Shown: positions 1 through 10,704, counted from the first letter of the stretch. The stretch is 64,000 nt of DNA from an uncultured Winogradskyella sp. (GCF_947498345.1 NZ_CANMJY010000004.1:124001-188000); one strand, 5' to 3'. Numbers and translations are program-made. The notes: a model not told the origin generated them from the letters alone.

Positions 1-2813
1 ATAATGCAAGCGGAGCAATTAATATTAAAAATACAATCTATAAGAATCAAGACAGTAGTTATAAGTTTCAGGATTTTGATATTGTTTCTACCTTTAAAGC
101 TAATGAACGCACGATTTCCGTAAATTCACCCGATATTATTAATGGTAAGATTACGGGGCAATTTAAGACTAGGGATATCTTAAAGTTGATTGAAAATTCT
201 ATTGGAAGTATTTATACTAACTATGTTCCTAACGATGTAGAAGAAGGGCAGTACATTAATTTTAAATTTAATATTTATAATAAAATAGCAGCTGTATTCT
301 ACAAAGATCTCACCTTGGCAAGTAATACCTTTATTCAAGGTCGTATTGAAACCGAAGAAAAGGGATTTGAGCTTACATTCAACTCTCCAGAGATTAGGTT
401 TCAAGAGTATTTTGTAAACAATATCAATGTAACAGTAGATAATAGTAATCCTATTTATAATACGTTTATTGAAATTGATACCTTGAGCACTGGTATTTAT
501 AACGCTTCAGATTTTAGTCTTATTAATGTTACTAAACGAGATACCTTACTCATTAAATCAGAGTTCAAAGGTGGTTTAGGTAATAGAGATCAATTCAACC
601 TTAATCTGTTTTATACTATAGATGAAGCCAATAAATCTATCATTGGTTTTAGGAAATCTGATATTTTATTTAAAGGTTATGATTGGTTTATCAACTCTGA
701 AAAAAACTCATTTAACAAAATACGTTTTGACAGACAGTTTAAAGCTTTCGATATTTTTCCAATAACGATTAATCAAGGCAATGAAGAGATTGAACTCTCT
801 GGTATTATCAGTGATAAAACCAACAAAAATTTAAGAGTCGATTTTAAGGATGTGCAATTAGTGAAAATTACACCGCGCATAGATAGTTTAGCATTAAAAG
901 GTGTTGTTAATGGTAAAGTAGATATTACGCAAGCCAATGGAATATATTTACCCAAATCTAATATAGAGGTTAGTAATCTTTTTGTAAATAATTACGATTT
1001 AGGCAATTTAACAGCCAAATTAGAAGGCAATAATTCAATCACTAATTATAAAGCAGATGTGTCATTGATTAATGATAATTTAACCTCTCTATCAGCAAAA
1101 GGGATCATTGATGTTGCAGAGCGTAACCCAACAATTAATTTAGATGTTGCTTTTGAAGAGTTCTTACTAGATCCTTTAAATCCGCTAGGGGAGGGAGTTA
1201 TTAGTAATATAAGAGGATTGGTTTCTGGTAATGCAAAAGTTTCTGGGAGTCTTAAGAAACCGAGTATAGACGGTGAGCTCCTATTAGACAGAGCAGGTTT
1301 GTCTATTCCATATCTTAATGTGGATTATGGTTTTGATTTCGATTCTAAAGTAACCCTTCGAGATCAACGTTTTATCTTTAATAATGTCGCTATGACAGAT
1401 TCAAAATACTTCTCACAAGGAAGATTAAATGGTTACATTGAACACAATAATTTTTCAGATTGGGAGTTAGGCCTTGACCTTTCTACCAATCGCCTTTTGG
1501 TATTAAATACTGAAGAGTCTGAAGACGAACTCTATTACGGCACAGGCTTTATATCCGGAACCGCAAAGATTAACGGGCCTACAGATCAACTGGTTATTAA
1601 AGTAGAAGATGGAAGAACAGAATCTGGTACAGAATTCTTTATTCCACTTAATGATTCTGAAAGTTTTGGCGATAACTCTTTTATACACTTCCTAACTCCA
1701 GAAGAAAAAGCAGCAAGAATAAGTGGCGAAATACAAGAACAAATTGCCGTTAAAGGATTAGTCTTAGATTTTGATTTAAATGTAAATCAAAACGCTACGA
1801 TAGAAATTGTAATAGATAAAGACTCAGGAAGTACTATAAAGGGCAAGGGAGAAGGTAATTTAAACTTTTTGATTAATACCAAAGGTACATTTAACATGTG
1901 GGGAGATTTCTCTGTATTTGAAGGTACATATAACTTTAAGTATCGAGGTTTAGTGGAAAAGCGGTTCGATGTAGAAGAAGGAAGTATAGTTTGGGAAGGC
2001 AACCCTTTAAAAGCACAAATAGATATAAAAGCGGTTTATAAAGGATCAGCTAACCCATCAGTTTTGTTAGATAATCCAATTAATCAAACTATTCCTGTAG
2101 AAGTAGAAATACAACTTACAGGCCAATTAGAGCAACCAGACCCTGAGTTCAATTTTAGATTTCCAACTGTTACATCTACTGTAAAATCCGAGTTAGATTA
2201 CAGATTGTCTTCAAGAGATGAACGCGATAATCAAGCATTGATTTTTTTAGCAACTGGAGGTTTCGCAAATGGAGTAAGCGGGCTCGATTTTAATGGTACT
2301 ATTGCAGAGCGTCTTTCAGGAATAGTTAATAACCTATTAGGTAGTGATAATGAAGACTTACGCGTAGGTGTGGATTTAGAGTTAGGTCAAGATACACCTG
2401 AGTTGCAAACCAACAGTAGAGTGGGTTTAACACTGCAAACTAAATTATCGGATAAAATTTTGGTAAACGGTAAAGTTGGTGTACCATTTGGTACGGCTCA
2501 GCAAACTACTATTACTGGCGATGTGCAGATTGATTGGTTACTCAATGATGATGGTACATTACGTGCCAAGGTATTTAATAGAGAAAATACAATTAGAAAT
2601 TTTGGAGAAGAAATTGGTTACACACAAGGAATAGGGTTGTCTTACAATGTAGAGTTTAATGACTTTAAAGAGTTAATTGATATAATATTTTCAGGGAAAA
2701 ACAGAAAAGATAAAAAGGCAAAAAAAGAAGAAGAAAAGAAAGAAGAAGCAGAGGATAGTTTTATGCCAGAGTACATGTCAATGAAAAAGAAAAAGACAAA
2801 ATCTAAGTCTTAA
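1..2813 (+). CDS. tamB: TamB/DUF490 translocation and assembly module protein, C-terminal part
   Basis: This is the C-terminal ~937 residues of a TamB-like protein. The frame is open from base 3, so the start lies outside the window and the internal Met at 186 is not a start. TamB proteins span the periplasm as a long beta-helical groove and help move lipids or outer-membrane proteins. Visible here are long runs of short beta-strands, repeated 'G.....G.ldl' patterns, and the conserved DUF490 end around 1860-2650 (GTFNMWGDFSVFEGTYNFKY, then a stretch on low-energy barrel-like strands). The protein ends in a Lys/Glu-rich tail (about 2690-2810) that is poorly conserved in the family. pfkA follows after 138 bases. 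Family assignment is firm; the exact cargo in Bacteroidota is not known. Confidence 0.88.
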   Translation, partial: NASGAINIKNTIYKNQDSSYKFQDFDIVSTFKANERTISVNSPDIINGKITGQFKTRDILKLIENSIGSIYTNYVPNDVEEGQYINFKFNIYNKIAAVFYKDLTLASNTFIQGRIETEEKGFELTFNSPEIRFQEYFVNNINVTVDNSNPIYNTFIEIDTLSTGIYNASDFSLINVTKRDTLLIKSEFKGGLGNRDQFNLNLFYTIDEANKSIIGFRKSDILFKGYDWFINSEKNSFNKIRFDRQFKAFDIFPITINQGNEEIELSGIISDKTNKNLRVDFKDVQLVKITPRIDSLALKGVVNGKVDITQANGIYLPKSNIEVSNLFVNNYDLGNLTAKLEGNNSITNYKADVSLINDNLTSLSAKGIIDVAERNPTINLDVAFEEFLLDPLNPLGEGVISNIRGLVSGNAKVSGSLKKPSIDGELLLDRAGLSIPYLNVDYGFDFDSKVTLRDQRFIFNNVAMTDSKYFSQGRLNGYIEHNNFSDWELGLDLSTNRLLVLNTEESEDELYYGTGFISGTAKINGPTDQLVIKVEDGRTESGTEFFIPLNDSESFGDNSFIHFLTPEEKAARISGEIQEQIAVKGLVLDFDLNVNQNATIEIVIDKDSGSTIKGKGEGNLNFLINTKGTFNMWGDFSVFEGTYNFKYRGLVEKRFDVEEGSIVWEGNPLKAQIDIKAVYKGSANPSVLLDNPINQTIPVEVEIQLTGQLEQPDPEFNFRFPTVTSTVKSELDYRLSSRDERDNQALIFLATGGFANGVSGLDFNGTIAERLSGIVNNLLGSDNEDLRVGVDLELGQDTPELQTNSRVGLTLQTKLSDKILVNGKVGVPFGTAQQTTITGDVQIDWLLNDDGTLRAKVFNRENTIRNFGEEIGYTQGIGLSYNVEFNDFKELIDIIFSGKNRKDKKAKKEEEKKEEAEDSFMPEYMSMKKKKTKSKS

Positions 2814-2951
2814 AACTCGTATCATTTTTCATTTTATCAAAATACTTATTAACGAAAACGTTTGAATTAATTATTGGTCTATTATTTTATGATAATAGTC
2901 ACACTAAACTGTGTATTGTTTAGTAATTTTACTGTAAAGAATTAAAAAAAA

Positions 2952-3938
2952 ATGCTACATACAATAAAAAAAATAGGAGTAATGACTTCTGGAGGTGACT
3001 CTCCAGGAATGAATGCAGCTGTTAGATCTGTTGTTAGAACTTGCGCTTTTCATAATATCGAATGCTATGGAATTTACAGAGGTTATGAAGGTATGATAGA
3101 TGGTGATTTTGAAAAAATGGACGCACGTAGTGTAAAAGGTATAATCAATAAAGGTGGCACAATTTTAAAATCAGCACGTTCAAAAGAATTTAGAACTAAA
3201 GAAGGAAGAACTAAAGCACACAAGCAATTAAAAAAAGCTGGTATTGATGCCTTTGTGGTAATAGGTGGAGACGGAAGTTTTACTGGTGCTATGATATTTA
3301 ACCAAGAGTTTAATTTTCCTGTAATGGGGATTCCTGGCACCATAGATAATGATATTTTTGGTACAACACATACCCTAGGCTATGATACAGCTTTAAATAC
3401 AGTTGTAGGAGCTATAGATAAGATTAGAGATACAGCAAGTTCTCATAATCGTCTGTTTTTTATTGAAGTAATGGGACGTGATGTAGGGCATATTGCTTTA
3501 AATGTTGGTGTTGGTGCTGGTGCTGAAGAGATTTTAATCCCTGAGGAAGATTTAGGTTTAGATCGTTTATTGGAGTCCTTGAGGCGTAGTAAACAATCTG
3601 GTAAATCTTCAAGTATCGTTGTTGTTGCAGAAGGAGATAAAATTGGTAAAAACGTATTTGAATTAGCAGATTATGTTGAAGAAAATATGTCAGAATATGA
3701 AGTACGCGTATCTGTACTAGGGCATATGCAACGTGGTGGTTCACCATCTTGCTTTGATAGAGTATTAGCCAGTAGAATGGGAGTTAAAGCGGTAGAAAGT
3801 CTAATTGTTGGAAAAAGTAACTACATGGTAGGTCTTAAAAACGATATTATGGACTTAACACCGTTTGACCAAGCTGTTAAAGGAAAATCAAAAATAAATA
3901 TGGAGCTCTTGAGAGTTTCAGATATAATGACAATATAA
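2952..3938 (+). CDS. pfkA: ATP-dependent 6-phosphofructokinase
   Basis: Phosphorylates fructose 6-phosphate to fructose 1,6-bisphosphate, the committed step of glycolysis, in the cytoplasm. The 328-residue length fits bacterial PfkA. Motifs seen are the N-terminal nucleotide loop TSGGDSPGMNAAVR, GGDGS, the substrate/catalytic loop GIPGTIDNDI (with the catalytic Asp pair), the MGR motif and the effector-binding C-terminal half ending in the GHMQRGGSPSCFDR motif. The Gly after GGD in GGDGS is the usual mark of an ATP-type rather than a PPi-type enzyme. gapA starts 31 bases after its stop, so the two are very likely co-transcribed. The start ATG follows an A-rich stretch, with no Shine-Dalgarno. 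Confidence 0.96.
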   Translation: MLHTIKKIGVMTSGGDSPGMNAAVRSVVRTCAFHNIECYGIYRGYEGMIDGDFEKMDARSVKGIINKGGTILKSARSKEFRTKEGRTKAHKQLKKAGIDAFVVIGGDGSFTGAMIFNQEFNFPVMGIPGTIDNDIFGTTHTLGYDTALNTVVGAIDKIRDTASSHNRLFFIEVMGRDVGHIALNVGVGAGAEEILIPEEDLGLDRLLESLRRSKQSGKSSSIVVVAEGDKIGKNVFELADYVEENMSEYEVRVSVLGHMQRGGSPSCFDRVLASRMGVKAVESLIVGKSNYMVGLKNDIMDLTPFDQAVKGKSKINMELLRVSDIMTI

Positions 3939-3957
3939 AAGATAACACTTAAATTAA

Positions 3958-4971
<1,014 letters not shown>

Positions 4972-4992
4972 TTAGATTTACAATTAATTCAG

Positions 4993-5044
4993 AAATTCCG
5001 TAGGATTATGAATTACCCATATCTACGGAATTTTTAATTTTTTT
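4993..5044 (+). terminator. Rho-independent terminator after gapA
   Basis: An 11-bp perfect stem (AAATTCCGTAG at 4993-5003 with CTACGGAATTT at 5023-5033) encloses a 19-base loop and is followed by a T-rich run to 5044. It sits between the gapA stop and the sugar-kinase start only four bases later, so the kinase probably depends on read-through or on a promoter inside this short gap. Confidence 0.8.
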
Positions 5045-5047
5045 ACT

Positions 5048-5911
5048 ATGATTTTAATTACAGATGGCGGTTCTACAAAATGCGATTGGATTGCAATTGA
5101 CGAAAGCGGAAACCTCGCAACTCAAAAAATTAGAACAAAAGGCTTAAACCCTGCTATACTTAGCGAAAAGAAGCTAAATAAAATTATAAGTAAGAGTGAT
5201 GAACTCTTAGCCATGAGTAATGATGTAACTCATGTATTTTTCTACGGTGCAGGTTGCGGAACTGAAAACCCAAGAATTATATTAAAATCAATCTTAGAAG
5301 ACATTTTTTATAATGCCAAAGTCGAGGTTCAAGAAGATACTATGGCAGCAGTAAGAGCTTGTATCAACACCAATGATGAAGCTGCTGTAGTATGTATACT
5401 GGGCACAGGATCTAATTGTAGCTATTTTGATGGTGAAAAACTTCATCAACGTGTTTTGAGCCTGGGATATACCTTAATGGATGAAGCTAGTGGTAATTAT
5501 TATGGTAAGGAATTAATCCGAGATTATTATTTCGAAATAATGCCTCACTATTTAAAATTAGCATTTGATCATAAATATAACTTGGAGGCTGATTACATCA
5601 AATATAATTTGTATAAACAACCCAATCCTAATGCATATTTAGCAAATTTTGCAGAGTTTATGTTTTTAAATAAGGATTCAGATTATATTAAAAATTTAAT
5701 TAAGCGTGGGTTGCGAAAATTCACAGAGCATATGATTCTTCAGTTTAAAGAAGAATTAAGTACAGGCATTCCGGTTCATTTTGCAGGGTCTATTGCTTAT
5801 TTTTCGCAGGATGAAATTAAAGAAGTCGCTGCAGAATATAATTTTAAGGTAGGTAATTTTGTAAGACGACCAATAGATGGTTTAGTAGAATACCATGTTA
5901 AAAACCTGTAA
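5048..5911 (+). CDS. BadF/BadG-type ATPase, N-acetylglucosamine kinase-like
   Basis: A 287-residue member of the ASKHA sugar-kinase fold. The first phosphate loop is visible at the N-terminus (ITDGGSTKCDW), a second one in the middle (CILGTGSNCSYFDG, with the preceding acidic strand), and the adenosine-site motif near the end (HFAGSIAYFSQDEI). These match the N-acetylglucosamine kinase-like branch of the BadF/BadG/BcrA/BcrD family, which in Bacteroidota usually phosphorylates amino sugars recycled from peptidoglycan or chitin. Substrate is inferred from family only. It follows gapA, separated by a terminator, so the link to glycolysis may be regulatory or just positional. Confidence 0.8.
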   Translation: MILITDGGSTKCDWIAIDESGNLATQKIRTKGLNPAILSEKKLNKIISKSDELLAMSNDVTHVFFYGAGCGTENPRIILKSILEDIFYNAKVEVQEDTMAAVRACINTNDEAAVVCILGTGSNCSYFDGEKLHQRVLSLGYTLMDEASGNYYGKELIRDYYFEIMPHYLKLAFDHKYNLEADYIKYNLYKQPNPNAYLANFAEFMFLNKDSDYIKNLIKRGLRKFTEHMILQFKEELSTGIPVHFAGSIAYFSQDEIKEVAAEYNFKVGNFVRRPIDGLVEYHVKNL

Positions 5912-5977
5912 TTAAAACGTTGAAGAAGAGATAAGTTTATTCTGTTTATTTCGTGTTAATAAATCTCAACTTTGCTG

Positions 5978-6008
5978 TTGTAAAACTTATATTTTGGTTA
6001 TATCTTTG
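5978..6008 (+). promoter_or_regulatory. Bacteroidota-type promoter (TTG-N20-TATCTTTG)
   Basis: A -33 TTG at 5978-5980 and a -7 TATCTTTG at 6001-6008 with a 20-base spacer match the TTTG/TAnnTTTG promoter form of Bacteroidota. Transcription would begin about 6015, just upstream of the ATG at 6034. It lies inside the possible GTG-started extension of the next gene (5953), which argues against that longer start. Confidence 0.75.
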
Positions 6009-6033
6009 TGCAAGTAAAAAATTAAGCGCAATT

Positions 6034-6216
6034 ATGTTCGAATTTGATCAGTATTTAGGATTTTTAGCATTTTTAACCATACTAACAATAGGGTTTTGGT
6101 TAATGATATTCCTTTTAACATTTGTTATTCCTTATTGGGTATTTGGTTCGGCAATTGAGCGTTTTAAAGAAATTAGAGAAGAAAAGAAAGCAAAGCGAGA
6201 GGCTGAGGCTAACTAA
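6034..6216 (+). CDS. Small membrane protein, 60 aa, function unknown
   Basis: I do not recognise this gene. The protein begins MFEFDQYLGFLAFLTIL, has one long hydrophobic stretch from about residue 8 to 40 (one or two membrane passes around 'GFWLMIFLLTFVIPYWVFG') and ends in a charged helix rich in Lys, Arg and Glu, presumably cytoplasmic. A longer reading from a GTG at 5953 is possible but would include a well-formed promoter, so I use the ATG at 6034. It is monocistronic, with its own promoter and a terminator at 6240-6267, which supports it being a real expressed gene. Confidence 0.72.
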   Translation: MFEFDQYLGFLAFLTILTIGFWLMIFLLTFVIPYWVFGSAIERFKEIREEKKAKREAEAN

Positions 6217-6239
6217 AAGCATATAAACACACGCAAATT

Positions 6240-6267
6240 AAAGAGTACCAAAAGGTGCTCTTTTTTT
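6240..6267 (+). terminator. Terminator after the 60-aa membrane protein gene
   Basis: A 10-bp stem with one G-T wobble (AAAGAGTACC at 6240-6249 against GGTGCTCTTT at 6254-6263), an AAAA loop and a run of seven or more T. Confidence 0.8.
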
Positions 6268-6311
6268 ATGCCTAAGATTTAGGTATTTTAGTAATCCTAA
6301 TTATACCCAAC

Positions 6312-7649
6312 ATGAAACGTCTATTTATATTCATACTTTTTATTTGTATCAACCTGGAAGCTCAGCAAATCCTACCAGAGCGTCAGAGAGCAGAAGTTAT
6401 AGATAATATCTTAAAGGATAGATTCAATAATCTGTTACCAAAATTGATGGACGATACCGGGTTTGATATGTGGATTTTAATTTCTCGGGAATATAACGAG
6501 GATCCAGTTTTAAAAACAATGTTGCCTGCAACATGGCTTAATGCAAGACGTAGAACAATTTTGGTTTTTTATAGAAATAAAGAACAAGATACGATTGAAA
6601 AATTGGCAGTAGCCAGATATAACTTCGGTGAAAATATAATTTCTGCATGGGATAAAGAAAAAGAACCTAATCAATGGAAGCGTTTGACTGAAATTATTGA
6701 AGAACGAAACCCAGAATCCATTGGATTAAATTATTCTGAAAGCTTTAATATTTGTGATGGCATTGTAAAGACAGACTACGATGCTTTTATGAATAACCTT
6801 CCTGAAAAGTATAAAGCTAAAGTAATGTCGGCTGAACAATTAGCAATTGGATGGATAGAAACACGTACGGAAACTGAAATGATTATTTACAATCAATTGG
6901 TAGACATTACCCACGATATTATTGCTGAAGCATTTTCAGAAAGGGTAATTACTCCTGGCATTACAACCACAACTGATGTAGAGTGGTGGATGCGAGATAA
7001 AGTTACGGCATTAGGTTTAGAAACGTGGTTTCATCCAACTGTAGATGTACAGCGTACAGCAGAAGAATTAGGTAATCATTTATATGCATTTTCAAACCGA
7101 CCAGAAGATATGGTAATTCTTCCTGGGGATTTATTGCATTGTGATTTCGGAATTACGTATTTGCGGTTAAATACGGATTGTCAGGAATTAGCCTATGTTT
7201 TAAAACCTAATGAAGCAGAGCCCCCGGAATATTTACAAAATGCATTGAAAGACGGTAATAGAGTTCAAGATATATTTACATCAAATTTTAGAACAGGTAA
7301 AACTGGAAATGAAGTTTTGAAAGAATCCTTAGAGCAGGGTAAGGCTAAGGGTTTGCGACCTGCTATTTATACACATCCATTAGGAACATATGGACATTCT
7401 TCTGGAACCACTATAGGAATGTGGGATTCTCAAGGTGGTGTACCTGTAAATGGCGATTATCCATTACATGAAAATACAGTTTATGCTATTGAATTAAATA
7501 CCACAGTAACTATCCCAGAATGGAAACGTGATATAAGAATCATGCTCGAGGAAGCTGGGTTTTGGAGCGAAAATGGTTTTAGATATGTCAATGGTCGTCA
7601 AACAAAATTATTAACTATTCCAAGAGTTAAAGGGCATCAGGGGAATTAG
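6312..7649 (+). CDS. Secreted M24 family metallopeptidase (Xaa-Pro aminopeptidase-like)
   Basis: A 445-residue protein with a cleavable signal peptide (MKRLFIFILFICINLEAQ), so it acts in the periplasm or outside. Residues ~20-185 form the creatinase-type N-terminal domain, and 190-445 the 'pita-bread' M24 catalytic domain. All five dinuclear metal ligands expected for M24 can be placed: Asp278 (CDFGITY), Asp289 (LNTDCQE), His362 (GTYGHSSG), Glu394 (YAIELN) and Glu413 (RIMLEEAG). M24 enzymes remove N-terminal residues next to proline or cleave related bonds; the real substrate is unknown. Its stop overlaps by four bases, tail to tail, the stop of the MFS transporter gene. Confidence 0.85.
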   Translation: MKRLFIFILFICINLEAQQILPERQRAEVIDNILKDRFNNLLPKLMDDTGFDMWILISREYNEDPVLKTMLPATWLNARRRTILVFYRNKEQDTIEKLAVARYNFGENIISAWDKEKEPNQWKRLTEIIEERNPESIGLNYSESFNICDGIVKTDYDAFMNNLPEKYKAKVMSAEQLAIGWIETRTETEMIIYNQLVDITHDIIAEAFSERVITPGITTTTDVEWWMRDKVTALGLETWFHPTVDVQRTAEELGNHLYAFSNRPEDMVILPGDLLHCDFGITYLRLNTDCQELAYVLKPNEAEPPEYLQNALKDGNRVQDIFTSNFRTGKTGNEVLKESLEQGKAKGLRPAIYTHPLGTYGHSSGTTIGMWDSQGGVPVNGDYPLHENTVYAIELNTTVTIPEWKRDIRIMLEEAGFWSENGFRYVNGRQTKLLTIPRVKGHQGN

Positions 7650-8926
7650 GCTATTTTTGATTTTGAATGCTTGTAGAACAAGTATGAAGCTATCAAACCT
7701 ATTAAAGTAAAAAGTCCCATTATACCAAAAGCGTTCTGTAACCCAATTGTTCCTGGGTTAGCATCTAAGAAATACCCCATTAATAAACCCGCAAAAATAT
7801 CTGGTGTATATCCTACTATTGAGATAAAGCCAACTGCTGTGCCAGTTACAGCTAATGGTATTTTAGCTTCTTCAAGTGTAGCAAAATACAATACTCGAGC
7901 AGAATACACACCTAAAGCCATAGTTCCGATGGATAATATGAATAATAATGTGGTAGAATCATCAATGATTCCTAAATAGAATATAAGACTCGTTATTGCC
8001 ATTAATAAAAAACCTATAACAATCCATAAAGAAGCTTTAGTTCTATCAGCCAGTAAACCAATAACAACACCAACAACTGGTCGCATATATAGTAAATATG
8101 TACTAACTTTAGCAGCTTCAATCTTATTGTAGTTCATCACTTGTTCGGCATATTTACTAAAAAGGTCAGTCATTTTATAACCATAATAAGCGCAAAGAAT
8201 AATAACCATGAGCAGCCAAACTGCTTTAAACTTCATGACTAGTTTAAAATTCTCTAAGGTTAATATTTTCGATGGTTTTTCAGAATCAATAGTATTAGTT
8301 TCTGAAAAGTTCAAAAAGAAATAAACGATAAAACCTATTAATAATACGGCAATAGAAGTATAAGTTATGACTTGTTTAAAAGCAATACGACGCTCTTCAA
8401 TAGAAGTCAATTCTACTTCTTTTGTAATAAATAATGAAAAAATTATCACTCCAGCTGAGCCAAAAAGAGCAGCAACTAAGCCTCGGCCACCATCTAAAAA
8501 ACCAAAAGCGATACCTTGTTTATTAGAACCTCCCCAAATTCTGGTAGCCTTAATCATAGCAGCCCAAAAGAGAAAAATAGTTGTAACCCCCCAAAAGCCA
8601 TAAAGTATATGAAGATTATAGAGGTTAGGATATGTTGCTAAATAAAAACCACCTAAGGCTGTTAGGACAAGCGCAACAGACATTAATACATTTGGTTTGA
8701 ACCTGTCTGCTAATGGACCTCCAAAAAGATAGGATACCAAGGCAACCGTACCATAAGCTGCGAAACAACTTCCTATTTCAGTATCATTAATAGAAAAAGA
8801 TTCTAGAAATGTGGTTCTGAAAATTCGTTGTAAAACAAACGGTAAAATAAAAATAGCCTCTGCAGCTAGGATTAATAATACTATAACATATAGAGGCTGT
8901 TTCTTTTGATTTGAATCGTCTTTCAT
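7646..8926 (-). CDS. Major facilitator superfamily transporter
   Basis: A 426-residue integral membrane protein with about twelve hydrophobic segments and the MFS loop 2-3 signature 'GGPLADRFKPN' near residues 69-79; a second, related loop 'GLLADRTKAS' occurs in the C-terminal half. Substrate cannot be told from sequence. It starts two bases after the stop of the acyl-CoA carboxyltransferase gene, so the two form an operon and the transporter may carry a carboxylic acid or a related metabolite; that is inference. The N-terminal ~12 residues are polar and cytoplasmic. Confidence 0.85.
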   Translation of the reverse strand: MKDDSNQKKQPLYVIVLLILAAEAIFILPFVLQRIFRTTFLESFSINDTEIGSCFAAYGTVALVSYLFGGPLADRFKPNVLMSVALVLTALGGFYLATYPNLYNLHILYGFWGVTTIFLFWAAMIKATRIWGGSNKQGIAFGFLDGGRGLVAALFGSAGVIIFSLFITKEVELTSIEERRIAFKQVITYTSIAVLLIGFIVYFFLNFSETNTIDSEKPSKILTLENFKLVMKFKAVWLLMVIILCAYYGYKMTDLFSKYAEQVMNYNKIEAAKVSTYLLYMRPVVGVVIGLLADRTKASLWIVIGFLLMAITSLIFYLGIIDDSTTLLFILSIGTMALGVYSARVLYFATLEEAKIPLAVTGTAVGFISIVGYTPDIFAGLLMGYFLDANPGTIGLQNAFGIMGLFTLIGLIASYLFYKHSKSKIA

Positions 8927-8928
8927 TT

Positions 8929-10572
8929 TTAAACTTGTAAAACCCCTAAGTTAAAAGGTTTTTCGATAGGAGCATGGTTTGCGGCTTCTATTCCCATGCT
9001 TATCCAAGTTCTGGTGTCTAATGGGTCAATGACAGCATCTGTCCATATTCTGGCAGCTGCATAGTATGGCGATACTTGATTGTCGTATCTCGACTTTATT
9101 TTATTGAATAACTCTTCTTCTTTTTCTTTTGTAATGGTTTCACCTTTCTTTTTAAGCGAAGCGGTTTCAATTTGCAGTAGAACTTTAGCTGCAGATTTAC
9201 CGCTCATAACAGCAAGTTCAGCACTTGGCCAAGCAACAATTAATCTAGGGTCATAGGCTTTTCCGCACATAGCGTAATTACCGGCACCATAACTATTACC
9301 AATAACAATTGTGAATTTTGGTACTACAGAATTACTCACAGCGTTTACCATTTTAGCACCATCTTTAATAATACCTCCATGTTCAGATTTGCTTCCTACC
9401 ATAAAACCAGTTACATCTTGCAAGAATACAAGTGGAATTTTCTTCTGATTACAATTAGCAATAAAACGTGTAGCCTTATCAGCGGAATCATTATAAATGA
9501 CACCACCAAATTGCATCTCTGCAGGTTTAGTCTTAGCTCCTTTAGTCTTTACTATCTGTCTTTGATTAGCAACAATCCCAACTGCCCAACCATCAATTCG
9601 CGCATAACCAGTGATTATTGTTTGGCCGTACCCAGCTTTATATTCTTCAAACTCAGAGTAGTCAACTAAACGCTTTATAATGTCATTCATATCATACTGG
9701 TCAGCTCTGCTTGCAGGCAATATACCGTAGATATCTTCAGGGTTTTCTTTAGGTTTAGCGGATTTAGTTCTATTATAACCAGCTTTATCAAAATCACCTA
9801 TCTTATCTACAATATTCTTTATAGTATCTAAAGCATCTTTATCATCTTTAGCCTTATAATCGGTTACACCAGAAACTTCACAATGCGTTGTTGCACCACC
9901 TAGAGTTTCGTTATCTATGCTTTCTCCAATGGCAGCTTTAACCAAATAACTACCAGCAAGAAAAATACTTCCTGTTTTATCAACAATAAGAGCTTCGTCG
10001 CTCATAATAGGTAAGTAGGCACCACCAGCGACACAACTACCCATAACTGCAGCAATCTGTGTAATACCCATACTGCTCATTACAGCATTATTCCTAAAGA
10101 TACGACCAAAATGCTCTTTATCAGGGAAGATTTCATCTTGCATAGGTAAAAACACACCAGCACTATCAACAAGATAGATTATTGGTAATCGATTTTCTAT
10201 AGCGATTTCCTGAGCTCTTAGGTTCTTTTTCCCTGTAATAGGAAACCAGGCACCAGCCTTTACAGTAGCGTCGTTAGCGACAACAATACATTGTTTACCT
10301 TTAACATAGCCAATTTTTACAACCACACCACCTGAAGGGCAACCGCCATAGTCTTTATACATATCTTCACCTGCAAAAGCACCGATTTCTATAGATTTAG
10401 ATTTTGGGTCTAACAGGTAATCAATACGCTCACGAGCAGTCATTTTACCTTTGCCATGATGCTTTTCTATACTTTTTTCGCCACCACCAAGTTTTACTTT
10501 GGCTAGACGTTTTTTAAGATCTGAGAGTTGTAATTTATTGTAATCTTCGTTTTTATTGAATCTGATATCCAT
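8929..10572 (-). CDS. Acyl-CoA carboxylase, carboxyltransferase (beta) subunit
   Basis: A 547-residue carboxyltransferase of the crotonase fold. The N-terminal half has the acyl-CoA-binding oxyanion loop region (YLVDSAGVFLPMQDEIFP, then a GRIFRNNA segment) and the C-terminal half the carboxybiotin side (FLQDVTGFMVGSKSEHGGI, GNSYGAGNYAMCGKAYDPR). The DEIFPDKEHFGRIF block resembles methylcrotonyl-CoA carboxylase beta more than propionyl-CoA carboxylase. The reaction moves CO2 from carboxybiotin to an acyl-CoA, probably in leucine or branched-chain breakdown. The biotin carboxylase/biotin-carrier partner is not in the window. A short hairpin lies 8-23 bases upstream of the start. Which acyl-CoA is used remains uncertain. 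Confidence 0.88.
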   Translation of the reverse strand: MDIRFNKNEDYNKLQLSDLKKRLAKVKLGGGEKSIEKHHGKGKMTARERIDYLLDPKSKSIEIGAFAGEDMYKDYGGCPSGGVVVKIGYVKGKQCIVVANDATVKAGAWFPITGKKNLRAQEIAIENRLPIIYLVDSAGVFLPMQDEIFPDKEHFGRIFRNNAVMSSMGITQIAAVMGSCVAGGAYLPIMSDEALIVDKTGSIFLAGSYLVKAAIGESIDNETLGGATTHCEVSGVTDYKAKDDKDALDTIKNIVDKIGDFDKAGYNRTKSAKPKENPEDIYGILPASRADQYDMNDIIKRLVDYSEFEEYKAGYGQTIITGYARIDGWAVGIVANQRQIVKTKGAKTKPAEMQFGGVIYNDSADKATRFIANCNQKKIPLVFLQDVTGFMVGSKSEHGGIIKDGAKMVNAVSNSVVPKFTIVIGNSYGAGNYAMCGKAYDPRLIVAWPSAELAVMSGKSAAKVLLQIETASLKKKGETITKEKEEELFNKIKSRYDNQVSPYYAAARIWTDAVIDPLDTRTWISMGIEAANHAPIEKPFNLGVLQV

Positions 10573-10579
10573 ATGTTTT

Positions 10580-10595
10580 GCCCACTAAAGTGGGT
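10580..10595 (-). other. Start-proximal hairpin in the leader of the carboxyltransferase gene
   Basis: CCCAC (10581-10585) pairs with GTGGG (10590-10594) across a 4-base loop, with one extra wobble pair outside. It ends eight bases from the start codon at 10572 and has no T run, so it is not a terminator. It is one of several short hairpins with 4-base loops in this window (compare 22823, 54913, 59949). Confidence 0.4.
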
Positions 10596-10704
10596 GTCTT
10601 TAGTTGTTATACCTAAATTTTGTTTTGCACGAATTTACGAAACATTACCATTATTTGATAAAGCTAATTTCTAAATGAAACGTTAAATATAAGTTACATG
10701 GAAA

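Noticed and set aside
5953..6033. GTG-started N-terminal extension of the 60-aa membrane protein
   Set aside because: A consensus promoter (5978-6008) lies inside it, so transcription starts downstream of the GTG.
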